Below are positions 17,403 to 26,361 of a stretch of 52,821 nt of DNA, in pieces; positions within the stretch are counted from its first letter, which is position 1, and every line of letters starts with the position of its first letter. Position numbers and translations under genes: made by a program. The notes under the pieces are model-generated. The model was not told the DNA's origin and made no database searches. It saw only the letters and a list, made by a program, of their open reading frames with translations. The DNA is taken from positions 9,795 through 62,615 of the forward strand of contig DIEY01000001.1 of NCBI GenBank assembly GCA_002418865.1. Direction: 5' to 3'. Origin of the DNA: Bacteroidales bacterium UBA5762 (GTDB taxonomy: Bacteria > Bacteroidota > Bacteroidia > Bacteroidales > TTA-H9).

Positions 17403-18845
17403 TTAATCTTCGGGTTTAGGGTTTTTAACTCTTGTAACCACCACCATATTCGACATTGCTTTTTCTTTCATAGGGAATCCCGTTATTTTCACGAGGATAT
17501 CATCGGGATTGACCTCATTATTTTGAAGTAAAATCTGGACCATCAGATCAAGATTGTCATCAGTATAATGAAGGTTTTGCTGGACGAAACCTGTAATGCC
17601 CCAAACGAGAGAAAGCCGACGGATGATTCTAGGACTACGTGCGAAGATGAATATTTGTGCTTTAGGACGGTAGCTGGCCAGTCGCATAGCAGTGTAACCC
17701 GTGAGGGTATATGTGAGAATGGCTTTTGCCTCGGTTTTTTCACTCAGCCGTATAGCAGCTTCTATAACAGCATCTGAGATTAAACGCGACGGATTAGTAA
17801 AAGAATTCTCTGGTTTGCGGTTGTGGATTTCTCCGATTTTTTCTGTTTCATCAATAATGCGACGCATAGCCCGAACGGCTTCGACAGGATATTGACCCAT
17901 AGAAGTTTCAGCACTCAGCATAAGAGCATCTGCTCCATCCATTACTGAATTGGCCACGTCATTAATTTCGGCTCTAGTAGGACGTGTATTATTAAGCATG
18001 CCTTCCAGCATTTGTGTGGCCACTATTACAGGTTTCGACTGTGCAATCGATTTATGTATGAGTAGTTTTTGTACTGCTGGCACTTGTTCATAAGGAAGTT
18101 CTACCCCTAAATCACCTCGTGCAACCATCAATGCATCGCTTACTTCTATAATGGAATCGAGATTTTTTAAGGCTTCGGGTTTCTCTATTTTGGCAACGAT
18201 TCCTGGGTTCCAATTGCGACCCAAAACCTGAATATTTTCCCTCAATTTTAAAATATCTTCCGAACTTCTTACAAACGATAAAGCAATCCAATCGAGCTGA
18301 TTTTGGTAAGCAAAACGTAAATCCATTAAATCTTTTTCGCTAAGTGCTGAAAGTGTTAAATGGCTGTCGGGAAGATTAACTCCTTTACGAGCTGTAAGAA
18401 TGCCGCCCACCAATACTTCTGCCGATAATAAGCCCGTTGATAGTTTTTCTTTTACCTTCAAACTAATTTTTCCGTCGTCGAGTAGTACCTGATCTCCAGG
18501 TTTGACATCTTCTGTCAATTGAGAATAGTTGATCCACAGCAAGTCTTCTTTTGAAAGGCCGATGCCACCAACAAGTTGAATCCTTTGCCCTTGTTGTAAA
18601 TGAATAGCATTGTTTTCTACTTCTCCTATACGGATTTTAGGACCTTGTAAATCGCCAAGAATAGCCAGACGATGGTGATAACTTGGACCTAATTCTCTGA
18701 TGTATTGAATGATCTGTCGAAGAATTTTTGGGTCACCATGTGAGAAGTTCAAACGAAAGACATTTACACCAGCCTGCGCCATCTGGTCTATTATCGATTT
18801 ATCGAAAGATGCAGGCCCTAAGGTGGCAACTATTTTTGTACGCAT
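17403..18845 (-). CDS. pyk: pyruvate kinase
   Basis: Glycolytic enzyme that transfers phosphate from phosphoenolpyruvate to ADP. The N-terminus (RTKIVATLGPAS) and the active-site segment (IVAKIEKPEAL, then VARGDLGVELP) are intact, with DLQGPKIRIGE in the first barrel strands and the B domain at about 70-165. The C-terminal allosteric domain is present (TYTLTGYTAMRLASYRP). It is 480 residues, full length. In many Bacteroidota pyk lies next to rnc and an IPExxxVDY gene; here it lies upstream of atpB, about 30 kb from those genes. Confidence 0.97.
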   Translation of the reverse strand: MRTKIVATLGPASFDKSIIDQMAQAGVNVFRLNFSHGDPKILRQIIQYIRELGPSYHHRLAILGDLQGPKIRIGEVENNAIHLQQGQRIQLVGGIGLSKEDLLWINYSQLTEDVKPGDQVLLDDGKISLKVKEKLSTGLLSAEVLVGGILTARKGVNLPDSHLTLSALSEKDLMDLRFAYQNQLDWIALSFVRSSEDILKLRENIQVLGRNWNPGIVAKIEKPEALKNLDSIIEVSDALMVARGDLGVELPYEQVPAVQKLLIHKSIAQSKPVIVATQMLEGMLNNTRPTRAEINDVANSVMDGADALMLSAETSMGQYPVEAVRAMRRIIDETEKIGEIHNRKPENSFTNPSRLISDAVIEAAIRLSEKTEAKAILTYTLTGYTAMRLASYRPKAQIFIFARSPRIIRRLSLVWGITGFVQQNLHYTDDNLDLMVQILLQNNEVNPDDILVKITGFPMKEKAMSNMVVVTRVKNPKPED

Positions 18846-19104
18846 AATTACTGGAAACGTTAAGTATATAATGAATCCTATCTAAAAGTTATAGGGCGAA
18901 AACATTTGCCTCAAGAGAATGGCTTTTGTCCTTGAATAAAGAAATGCAAATTTCATAAAAATTTACTTTGTTTGGGTTAATTGGCTTTTTATTCTTTGAA
19001 TTGGTAAAGCAGGTTAATGTCCATAAAAAAGCAAAGGTGCTGATATTGATTTTTATAAAAGGCGAATGGAAAGATATGGCCATTTTAATGCTTTTCTGCT
19101 GCAA
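18846..19104. other. intergenic spacer between gpsA and pyk
   Basis: 259 AT-rich bases between two minus-strand genes. I see no coding frame with family resemblance, no tRNA and no strong hairpin. It presumably holds the pyk promoter, but no clear TAnnTTTG element is present. Confidence 0.4.
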
Positions 19105-20097
19105 TTATTTTTGCAGCATTTGTTCAACGAATTCAGACACGTCGGTTTGGCCGCTAAAAATGTGATAAAGTCCTGACATGATAGGAAAAGTATCCAGATG
19201 ACGGGAATGAATAATCTGTCCGCAGAATATATTAACGGCTAATCTTCCTTCGAGCAATACTTTTTCGGATATCTGTTCTGTAAAATAGCCTTTACCGATG
19301 AGCAAGCCCAAAGTCCGGTTCCGTGAGAGGTCGTTCAAAGCAGTAAGCCCAAAGTCGCCAAAACCACAATACTTGAACATGGTAGATTTTTTCCCTCCAA
19401 ACAATATATGTATGGAACGCATTTCGTTGAAAGCACGTGTGAGAAATAGAAAGCGCATGTTTGCCGTATTGAATTGGGCATCCATCATACCCACGGCAAT
19501 AGCATAAATATTTTTTAGTATACTCAAAAGTTCCACTCCTTTGATATCTTTCGAGAAATCGAGATAAACTTGGGTGTTAGCAAAAACTTCTTCAAAAAGA
19601 GGCCAAATCTTATTGTCTTTGCAACCAATGGTAAAGGCAGTAGGGCTTCCATTAATCATTTCCTTGGCAAATGAAGGTCCTTTCATTGCTACCACCCCAA
19701 ACGGAAACTCCTTGAGTAATCCTTCGGAGATGGTTTGTCCTTCGCGGTCGAAACCCTTAGCCATGTTCACCAGTACCACCTGAGGTGATAAAAGAGAAGC
19801 ATTTTCACGTATATATGGAATTACAGCAACAGAAGGCAAAGCTAAAAACACCAGATCTGCTTCATTTAAAACCGATTTATCCGATACTGCCTTTACCTCG
19901 CTGGCTAATAGAAAACCAGGAAAATACTTAGAGTTTCTATGTAAATGATTTATTTCATCAATTACATCAGATTCAATGGAAAGAATAGTAGTGTCTATTT
20001 TACTGTTGCTGGCAAGCGCCTGAGCCATTGCTGTTCCAATTGAACCCGAACCTATTATTACGATTTTTTTGAATCTTGAAGTAAATTCTGTATTCAT
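19105..20097 (-). CDS. gpsA: glycerol-3-phosphate dehydrogenase [NAD(P)+]
   Basis: Reduces dihydroxyacetone phosphate to sn-glycerol 3-phosphate, the backbone of phospholipids. The Rossmann motif GSGSIGTAMA lies near residue 16. MKGPSFAKE and the catalytic lysine region (SILKNIYAIAVGM) are present, followed by the substrate segment GFGDFGLTALNDLSRN. The usual GNSWGTA-type loop is GSGSIGTA here. The 330-residue length is typical. Its start overlaps the stop of the flippase gene by four bases (ATGA), so it is the last gene of that operon. Confidence 0.93.
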   Translation of the reverse strand: MNTEFTSRFKKIVIIGSGSIGTAMAQALASNSKIDTTILSIESDVIDEINHLHRNSKYFPGFLLASEVKAVSDKSVLNEADLVFLALPSVAVIPYIRENASLLSPQVVLVNMAKGFDREGQTISEGLLKEFPFGVVAMKGPSFAKEMINGSPTAFTIGCKDNKIWPLFEEVFANTQVYLDFSKDIKGVELLSILKNIYAIAVGMMDAQFNTANMRFLFLTRAFNEMRSIHILFGGKKSTMFKYCGFGDFGLTALNDLSRNRTLGLLIGKGYFTEQISEKVLLEGRLAVNIFCGQIIHSRHLDTFPIMSGLYHIFSGQTDVSEFVEQMLQK

Positions 20098-21575
20098 TTT
20101 TTAATCGGTTTCTTTAGATGGAGAGCATGAACCATTTGTAATAAACGGTTAACTTCATCCTTGTCGAAAAATCTTAGCAAATATAAAATCAAAGGAAAAG
20201 CCATTAGAAGAATTAATTTTAAAAGGATGCTAATAAGCAAACTTCTTACAGGTATAAAATATCCTATGAAAAATAAGGCCAGTCCTGTGAATAATAGTTT
20301 TAACAAACGTATGCCTTCGAAACGAATGTAATAAAATTTTTGTGAAAAAAGATAAAAAAACAGAGCTAACAATCCATTTGAAACCAACATCATGAGAGCT
20401 GCTCCATAAATACCCATTTTGGGGACCAGCAGAATATTCATTCCGATGCTGAAAACCGCACATAGCATCACAATCCATGCGTTATATTTAGTTTTTTTCA
20501 CATAATGCAAACCTAAGGAAAAGTAGGTTTGTGTGCCCTTGAGCACAAATCCAAAACTAATGAGCGGAATAACTACATAGGCTCTCATATAATCTGGATT
20601 GCCCAGGGTAAATATGGCTACAATTTCGTGAGAAAAAACCGAAAGAGCAAATGCCGAAAGCATTAATATTCCAAAATAATAAGTGAAAATACGAGAGAAG
20701 AATCTTTTTGCTCCTGCATCTTCAAGCATTTTATAGGCAATGGGTAAAAAACCTAACTGAAAAGATTGAATGATGAACATGTTGATGATTCCTCCAAACT
20801 TGTAGCCGATTCCATAAACTCCTGTATCGCTCCGAGTAAGAAAATGTTGTACAACATAGCGGTCGCCTAAGGATAGTATTATAGCCGATATACTGGTAAA
20901 AATTAAAGGGAAGCCGTACTTTAGCATTTCTTTTAAAGGGCCTACTTCAAATTTTGGCACAAGATGCTTTATAAGAAATGGTGATGAAAAAACATTTAAA
21001 AGGACACTTGCAATGAGCTGGCTCAACAAAATAGCTTCGACCCCCATTTTGAGTCTTACAATAAAATATATATTCAATCCTAAGTTTACGGAGAGTTTTA
21101 GTGTGTTGAGAATGATATATTGCCAGGGTTTTTCGTGGAATCTTAGTAAGCTGAGAACCAACAGATTAAGCACATCGAAGGTAACTAAAAGAAACGAAAT
21201 GTCGAGGTATAATTTAAATTTAGGATCGTCGTAAACTCCTTGATGATTTACCCATGCATTGAAAGGGAAAGCCAATAAATTGAATGCCAATAAGATGAAT
21301 ACTAAGGCCATGAGTGTTGTAAAAACCATACTACCTTGCCGCTTGAAGTCTTTTTCTGGCGCCAGCCATCTTAATAATGCCGTGGGAAGACTAAACGACA
21401 AGACTGCCGATAGCAGCTGCCATATTGGCTCTATCAGAATAAGCGAAGAATAATCGCTAATGGAAATATGTTGCGAATAAAGGGGCAGTAAAATGAAACC
21501 GACCAGCTTGGAAAATATATTTCCAAGGCTATAAATAAAGACTTGTTTTGCCGATAATTTAAATTTGTCGAACAT
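20094..21575 (-). CDS. polysaccharide flippase (Wzx/MATE-like, oligosaccharide exporter)
   Basis: The 493-residue integral membrane protein has about 12-14 hydrophobic helices spread over its whole length and a start like Wzx/RfbX-type flippases (VFIYSLGNIFSKLVGFILLPLY). Such proteins move lipid-linked glycan units across the inner membrane. It sits in a glycan gene group (methyltransferase, glycosyltransferase, UDP-GlcNAc 2-epimerase) on the same strand, directly after the methyltransferase gene without a spacer. The substrate cannot be read from sequence. Confidence 0.88.
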   Translation of the reverse strand: MFDKFKLSAKQVFIYSLGNIFSKLVGFILLPLYSQHISISDYSSLILIEPIWQLLSAVLSFSLPTALLRWLAPEKDFKRQGSMVFTTLMALVFILLAFNLLAFPFNAWVNHQGVYDDPKFKLYLDISFLLVTFDVLNLLVLSLLRFHEKPWQYIILNTLKLSVNLGLNIYFIVRLKMGVEAILLSQLIASVLLNVFSSPFLIKHLVPKFEVGPLKEMLKYGFPLIFTSISAIILSLGDRYVVQHFLTRSDTGVYGIGYKFGGIINMFIIQSFQLGFLPIAYKMLEDAGAKRFFSRIFTYYFGILMLSAFALSVFSHEIVAIFTLGNPDYMRAYVVIPLISFGFVLKGTQTYFSLGLHYVKKTKYNAWIVMLCAVFSIGMNILLVPKMGIYGAALMMLVSNGLLALFFYLFSQKFYYIRFEGIRLLKLLFTGLALFFIGYFIPVRSLLISILLKLILLMAFPLILYLLRFFDKDEVNRLLQMVHALHLKKPIKK

Positions 21576-22349
21576 CTACATGTTTTTTTCCAGTAAGACC
21601 ATCAGCCAGTAAGGTCGCTTGGGTGATATAATCACATTGATGCTATCGATAAGAAATCCCAAAGGATGAAATTTATAAGGAAATATGAATTGATTATTAC
21701 AACGCGGACATATAGTCGTACGATTATTTTTATCGATCCAAAAATAAGGAATCCAAGAATTGGAAGGAATCCATTTACGTTTGAGCTTCAATAAGGCTGG
21801 ATGATAATATCTCACAGGTTTTCCGAAAGTAAATTCGGTTGTTTTCTTATATTCGGGGAAAAGAATTGCGAAATCCTCACTTTTAAAAGATCTGAGGTGA
21901 TTGGGTCTATTGAAAATATATTTACATTGAGGACAACGAATCAGCAATTTATCGGGGTTTTCGCGGTTGGGTACAGTAATAAAGATATATTTTTTCGATA
22001 TTCTTTTGAATTCTTGTATGGTTTTTTGGAATATTTCATCGGGAAGATGTTCGAGCAGTTCTGATGAGAAGACCATATCGAAGCTTTGGGAAGGTATAGG
22101 AATGTTGTCGCATGAAGCTTCCAATTTTTGAGAAGTAACAAATTGTAATGCCGACTTGCTACGGTCTACGCCGAGCACTTGATATTTTTTTGCTAGTTCA
22201 TTGGTAATTACTCCATTGCCACAGCCAATATCTATAATAGACTGTACATCGGGAGGGATATTTTCGATGATTTTCTGGATCTTTGGGCCGAGCTGAGCCC
22301 TAGTAAGAATTTCCCACTTGGCATTTTCATATATAATCGGATTATCCAT
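21576..22349 (-). CDS. class I SAM-dependent methyltransferase with zinc-knuckle cysteines
   Basis: The 257-residue protein has the SAM-binding motif I (IIDIGCGNG near residue 41), an acidic residue at the end of strand 2 (VLGVDRS) and a FSSELLEHLPD segment, as in Methyltransf_11-type enzymes. Two CxxC pairs are unusual: RCPQCKYIF with a following HLRSF near 140, and ICPRCNNQF near 215. Together they could bind one zinc ion. Location next to a flippase and a glycosyltransferase suggests a glycan or lipid-carrier substrate, which is inference. The stop abuts the flippase start. Confidence 0.85.
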   Translation of the reverse strand: MDNPIIYENAKWEILTRAQLGPKIQKIIENIPPDVQSIIDIGCGNGVITNELAKKYQVLGVDRSKSALQFVTSQKLEASCDNIPIPSQSFDMVFSSELLEHLPDEIFQKTIQEFKRISKKYIFITVPNRENPDKLLIRCPQCKYIFNRPNHLRSFKSEDFAILFPEYKKTTEFTFGKPVRYYHPALLKLKRKWIPSNSWIPYFWIDKNNRTTICPRCNNQFIFPYKFHPLGFLIDSINVIISPKRPYWLMVLLEKNM

Positions 22350-22357
22350 AATATTGT

Positions 22358-23542
22358 TTAATCGAATTCAGAATACAGTTTAATTAATTTTTGAGCATCT
22401 TTCCCCCAATTGTATTTATTGACAATAAAAGTTCTGCCAAATTCAGGATCAAATTCCCCTAATGAAATAAGACTTTTTAATTGAAGTAATTTTTCAGCAA
22501 AATCTTTTGGTGAATCATTTTTATATATAATTCCTGAATGCGTTTCTTCGATAATTCTTCTTAAGGGATTGCAGTCAGAAGAAAGAATGGGTATACCTGC
22601 ATAAATGTATTGGAATATTTTATGTGGAATAGTAGTATCTGTATGCTCAGATTTTAAATGTGGGATTAAAGCAACATCAGCCTTTTGAAGAATAGCGACC
22701 ATTTCTCCAAAAGGTCGGTAACCGTAAAAATTAATTTTATTTGAAATATTTAACGAATCTGAAAGTCTTATTAGTTTTTCCAGATATTTACCAGCGCCGA
22801 CTATGTCAAAGTTAAAATCAGAAAATTGGTCATTTAAAAGAGCAATTCCTTGTAAAACAATTTGAATACCTCTATGTTTATTGATACCACCACCATAAAA
22901 AATATTAAAATTATTTTTATTTCCCTTATTTGCTATATATTTTGGCAATTTATCAAAAGACTCAATATTTAAGGTATTGCTAACCACAGTAATTTTACTA
23001 TGTTCAATTCCTAAGTTTTCCAGTCTTTTCTGGGCTTCTTCCACCACAACTATAATTCTATCTGCTAAATTACACATTCTTTTTTCATATTTTCTCCATT
23101 GTTGATCATGAGAAAGTATTTTCCCAACAAAAGACTGGGTATGTTCAGAAATTTTTAATAGTCCTGGCCAATTTTCGTGCAAATCCAATACAAATTTCGC
23201 GTTTAGTTTTTTTGAAACTTCGAAACCTATTTGAGCTAATGGCAGGTCATGAACATGAATTGCATCATATTTGTTTTTTAATAGTAATTTGTTTAATTCG
23301 CTTCTCCAAAAATTGAAATAAAATGGTAGTGTAAGGGCTGCAACACCAAATTTATATCTCAAAGTTGGAATTTTAAAACGCTTAATTATGACTTTGCTTT
23401 TGAAACATTCATCAGAGGGTAATTCTTTGCGTGTCAAACATGCAATTGAAACTTCATGGCCAGCTTTTGCAAGTGCCATGGCTTCGTTTTCAACTCTTAA
23501 ATCTGGAGGAAATTCCCCCGGCAGAAGCATCAATATTCTCAT
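22358..23542 (-). CDS. glycosyltransferase family 4-type
   Basis: The 394-residue protein has the GT-B two-domain layout. The N-terminal half starts MRILMLLPGEFPPDLRVENE. The C-terminal half carries the nucleotide-sugar site (GGINKHRGI near residue 220) and an E-containing loop with HKIFQYIYAGIPILSSD, typical of family 4. It is predicted to transfer a sugar to a surface glycan from a nucleotide donor. Its start overlaps the wecB stop by four bases, so it is translationally coupled to the epimerase. This stretch is visibly more AT-rich than its neighbours. Confidence 0.88.
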   Translation of the reverse strand: MRILMLLPGEFPPDLRVENEAMALAKAGHEVSIACLTRKELPSDECFKSKVIIKRFKIPTLRYKFGVAALTLPFYFNFWRSELNKLLLKNKYDAIHVHDLPLAQIGFEVSKKLNAKFVLDLHENWPGLLKISEHTQSFVGKILSHDQQWRKYEKRMCNLADRIIVVVEEAQKRLENLGIEHSKITVVSNTLNIESFDKLPKYIANKGNKNNFNIFYGGGINKHRGIQIVLQGIALLNDQFSDFNFDIVGAGKYLEKLIRLSDSLNISNKINFYGYRPFGEMVAILQKADVALIPHLKSEHTDTTIPHKIFQYIYAGIPILSSDCNPLRRIIEETHSGIIYKNDSPKDFAEKLLQLKSLISLGEFDPEFGRTFIVNKYNWGKDAQKLIKLYSEFD

Positions 23543-24645
23543 TTAGGTAATAAATGATGTAAAATTATTTCAACTATTCTGTTCGCAGTTTTACCATCCC
23601 ATAAAGGCGGTATCAATGTATTTTGCAAGGAATTATTAAATATTTCTATGGCTTTTAATGCAGCATGGAAATTGGAGCCTACAAGCTGATTCGTTCCCAT
23701 TTCAACAGTTACAGGTCTTTCTGTAGAATTTCTAACTGTTATACAGGGTATTCTTAGGAAACAGGTTTCCTCTTGAATCCCTCCACTGTCGGTTACCACA
23801 CCTTTCGAGTCGATAACTAAACTTAAAAAATTAATATATCCAAGGGGTTTAATCAAATGAACATTAGTATTAATTTTCTCTAAAAGATGAAATTTTTTTA
23901 GATTGTTCAAAGTTCGAGGATGAATTGGAAAGACTATATCATATTTTTTAGCTACTTCATTTAAAAAATTCACCATTTCATTTAAATTATCAAGGTTATC
24001 CACATTTGATGGTCTATGAAAAGTAACAACAATATATTCTTTAGGCTTAAGGTTTAAAGATAAAAAATAATGTTTATTGCTAATTTTTTCTAAATTTTGA
24101 ATTAAATTATCGATCATTGTATTTCCTACAAAAAAAATCTTTTCGTCAGCCACTCCTTCATATTTTAAATTTCTTAATCCTGAATTCTCGGTAACAAATA
24201 AATAATCACTTATGGCATCAGTAACAATTCTATTGATTTCTTCAGGCATCGATCGGTCAAAACTTCTCAAGCCAGCCTCTATGTGGCCGACTTTTATTCC
24301 GAGCTTCACAGCGGTTAAGGAGCATGCTAATGTTGAATTTACGTCCCCGGGTACTAATACTACATCAGGTTGATATTGTTGTAAAATTTTTTCAAAACGC
24401 AACATAATTGTTGCTGTTTGTTTAGCATGACTTCCTCCTCTAGCATTCAGGAAAAAGTCGGGGGTTGGAATATCCAATTCATCGAAAAATATGTCGGACA
24501 TCAATGTATCGTAATGCTGACCGGTATGGCATATTTTATGTTCACAAATGGATTCAACTTTTTGAAAAGCCTTATGAATTGGAGCAATTTTCATAAAATT
24601 AGGCCTGGCGCCAACAACAGAAAGTATTTTATTTTTATTTGCCAC
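23539..24645 (-). CDS. wecB: UDP-N-acetylglucosamine 2-epimerase (non-hydrolysing)
   Basis: Interconverts UDP-GlcNAc and UDP-ManNAc, supplying ManNAc-type sugars for surface polysaccharide. The N-terminal SVVGARPNFMK, HTGQHYD, PGDVNSTLA, GHIEAGLRS and the C-terminal TDSGGIQEE signatures are all intact. The start is uncertain. The frame opens with TTG at 24663, but that overlaps a promoter-like TACTTTTG. The GTG at 24645 gives a family-like N-terminus and 368 residues, so I prefer it. It is the first gene of the epimerase-glycosyltransferase-methyltransferase-flippase-gpsA run. Confidence 0.92.
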   Translation of the reverse strand: MANKNKILSVVGARPNFMKIAPIHKAFQKVESICEHKICHTGQHYDTLMSDIFFDELDIPTPDFFLNARGGSHAKQTATIMLRFEKILQQYQPDVVLVPGDVNSTLACSLTAVKLGIKVGHIEAGLRSFDRSMPEEINRIVTDAISDYLFVTENSGLRNLKYEGVADEKIFFVGNTMIDNLIQNLEKISNKHYFLSLNLKPKEYIVVTFHRPSNVDNLDNLNEMVNFLNEVAKKYDIVFPIHPRTLNNLKKFHLLEKINTNVHLIKPLGYINFLSLVIDSKGVVTDSGGIQEETCFLRIPCITVRNSTERPVTVEMGTNQLVGSNFHAALKAIEIFNNSLQNTLIPPLWDGKTANRIVEIILHHLLPK

Positions 24646-24660
24646 ATTTTTACTTTTTTG

Positions 24661-24668
24661 CAAAAGTA
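24661..24668 (-). promoter_or_regulatory. possible -7 promoter element of the glycan operon
   Basis: TACTTTTG on the minus strand fits TAnnTTTG. It lies about 16 bases before the GTG start chosen for wecB. No clear -33 TTTG precedes it. Confidence 0.3.
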
Positions 24669-24710
24669 AGTAGATTTAAATTTCTTCCTTTCAGAATTTA
24701 ATACGTTGAG

Positions 24711-26324
24711 TTACCAGTGCTTAATAATTAGAGGACCTGGCGCAGGCCTCAAATAAACTAACTTCTCATCATAACCAACACATCCATTAGAGTCGGTCAC
24801 ATACACTGAATATAAACCGGCAGCGCTTACAATGATTTGAGGAGTAGTACTTCCGGTATTCCATAGATAGGATTGATATCCGCTGCCAGGCGTAAGCACG
24901 ATGGAAGAATTCGAGCAAATCGTTGTATCAGGGCCTAAAGATATTTGTGGATTAGGATTAACCGTAACCATAACTTGTGTAGAATTATAACTTCCACTGG
25001 CCGAATAGGCTATAACAGTATATATACCGGAATTCAAAGTCTGTACATTACTAATTACAGGATTCTGAATATTTGAGCTAAACCCTGCAGGGCCTGTCCA
25101 TTCAAAAGAAACTGCGCCAGTCGCTATACAATATAGATTAAGAGTTGCTCCTACACAAAGGGGGCTATTGGAATAAGCTTGTATTGATACGAAAAAACTT
25201 TGAATAAACGTAGGCAACCCAAAAGTTGCCACCCTGCCTTCTAGGGAGACGTTATTTTCTATATATCCACAACTTAAACCTGTATTGTTTGGATTATTAA
25301 TCGTACATAAAAAAGTATAATTATAATGTGATATGTATATCTTTCCGTTATTGGCTACCTGCATAGCAGCATAATTTCCGTTGGAGGCAATTTCTGTCTT
25401 TTCATTTACAATAGAAGTACCATTTGGTAAATTCAAATCGTATTGAAATATTTTTCCATTATCTCTGGCTCCTGATGCGTATAATTTCGTGTTGTCAGGA
25501 GAAAACTCTACTCCATAGGCAGAAGGTATAAAATCATAAAAACATTTCACATCTGTATTCACAACCCCTGTAGAAGTATTGAATTTAACCATTTCAACCA
25601 ATACAGAAAGTTCATAATCATATACCGCAAGTGCTAGATATGTTCCATCTGGTGATGATTTTAAATAACCTGCTCTATGTCGATTTATACCCGTATGAAT
25701 CTGTCCGGCATTCGATATTATAGGTGTTGTATTAATACCACTAGCCGTAACCAAAAACGCTAAAAATTGATTATTATTCCAACCATGTGTTATTACCCAT
25801 ATATCCACACCGTTGGCATGCTTTACAGCAGTTATTTTTTCAGTGCAATTTGCTGTAGGTACAATTTCGATATTTTTAGTAGTTACCGCCCCCAATCCTC
25901 CTGCCAAATTTATATCAACAATAGAGTAGCATACCCCATGAGTACCACCTGTTGCTACCTGATCAACGGTAAACACATAATAAATAGTACTACTGCCAGG
26001 CATTTTGACGATAACACCCGACTGCGTACTCGAAGAATGTCCCCATAACCCTGCCCCATTTGACATTATTTGATGATTCCGATTCCAAATAGTTTGACCA
26101 TCGGTATAAAAAAGAAGTGAACCTGTTGAGTTGCTTATCGTGGCTACACCCTCACTTGTACTCAGTGCCCCGTCTAAAAGTGCAATAGGTTCACCACTGG
26201 AAAAACTCACCCCTGCATAGTTGCCAAAATACCAGTTATTGGCTTCGAGTTGAGCATATAACGCTTTCGCATTCCACATCAAAACTACAACCACTAGCAA
26301 TAATTTAAATTTGTATTGGTTCAT
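24711..26324 (-). CDS. secreted beta-propeller/PKD-Ig-type surface protein lacking a sorting domain
   Basis: This 537-residue exported protein begins with a signal peptide (FKLLLVVVVLMWNAKALYAQ). Residues 25-375 start with NNWYFGNYAGVSF and contain repeated strand motifs (TDGQTIWNRN, SPDGTYLALAVYD, FSPDNTKLYASG), so they form a propeller-like domain common in large Bacteroidota surface proteins. Two Ig/PKD-like domains follow at about 380-460 and 461-530 (SPLCVGATL, GPDTTICSNS, VTDSNGCVGYD). Relatives normally continue and end in a gliding-motility-type T9SS sorting domain. Here translation stops after APGPLIIKHW, and only about 50 bases remain before the next gene. It may be a truncated remnant or a protein with another attachment mode. 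Confidence 0.75.
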   Translation of the reverse strand: MNQYKFKLLLVVVVLMWNAKALYAQLEANNWYFGNYAGVSFSSGEPIALLDGALSTSEGVATISNSTGSLLFYTDGQTIWNRNHQIMSNGAGLWGHSSSTQSGVIVKMPGSSTIYYVFTVDQVATGGTHGVCYSIVDINLAGGLGAVTTKNIEIVPTANCTEKITAVKHANGVDIWVITHGWNNNQFLAFLVTASGINTTPIISNAGQIHTGINRHRAGYLKSSPDGTYLALAVYDYELSVLVEMVKFNTSTGVVNTDVKCFYDFIPSAYGVEFSPDNTKLYASGARDNGKIFQYDLNLPNGTSIVNEKTEIASNGNYAAMQVANNGKIYISHYNYTFLCTINNPNNTGLSCGYIENNVSLEGRVATFGLPTFIQSFFVSIQAYSNSPLCVGATLNLYCIATGAVSFEWTGPAGFSSNIQNPVISNVQTLNSGIYTVIAYSASGSYNSTQVMVTVNPNPQISLGPDTTICSNSSIVLTPGSGYQSYLWNTGSTTPQIIVSAAGLYSVYVTDSNGCVGYDEKLVYLRPAPGPLIIKHW

Positions 26325-26361
26325 CCAGAGAATTTTCTAAAATAGTGATGATAAAAATACA

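Noticed and set aside
25767..26048. 93-residue plus-strand frame opposite the propeller protein
   Set aside because: It lies entirely within a better-supported gene and has no recognisable motif.
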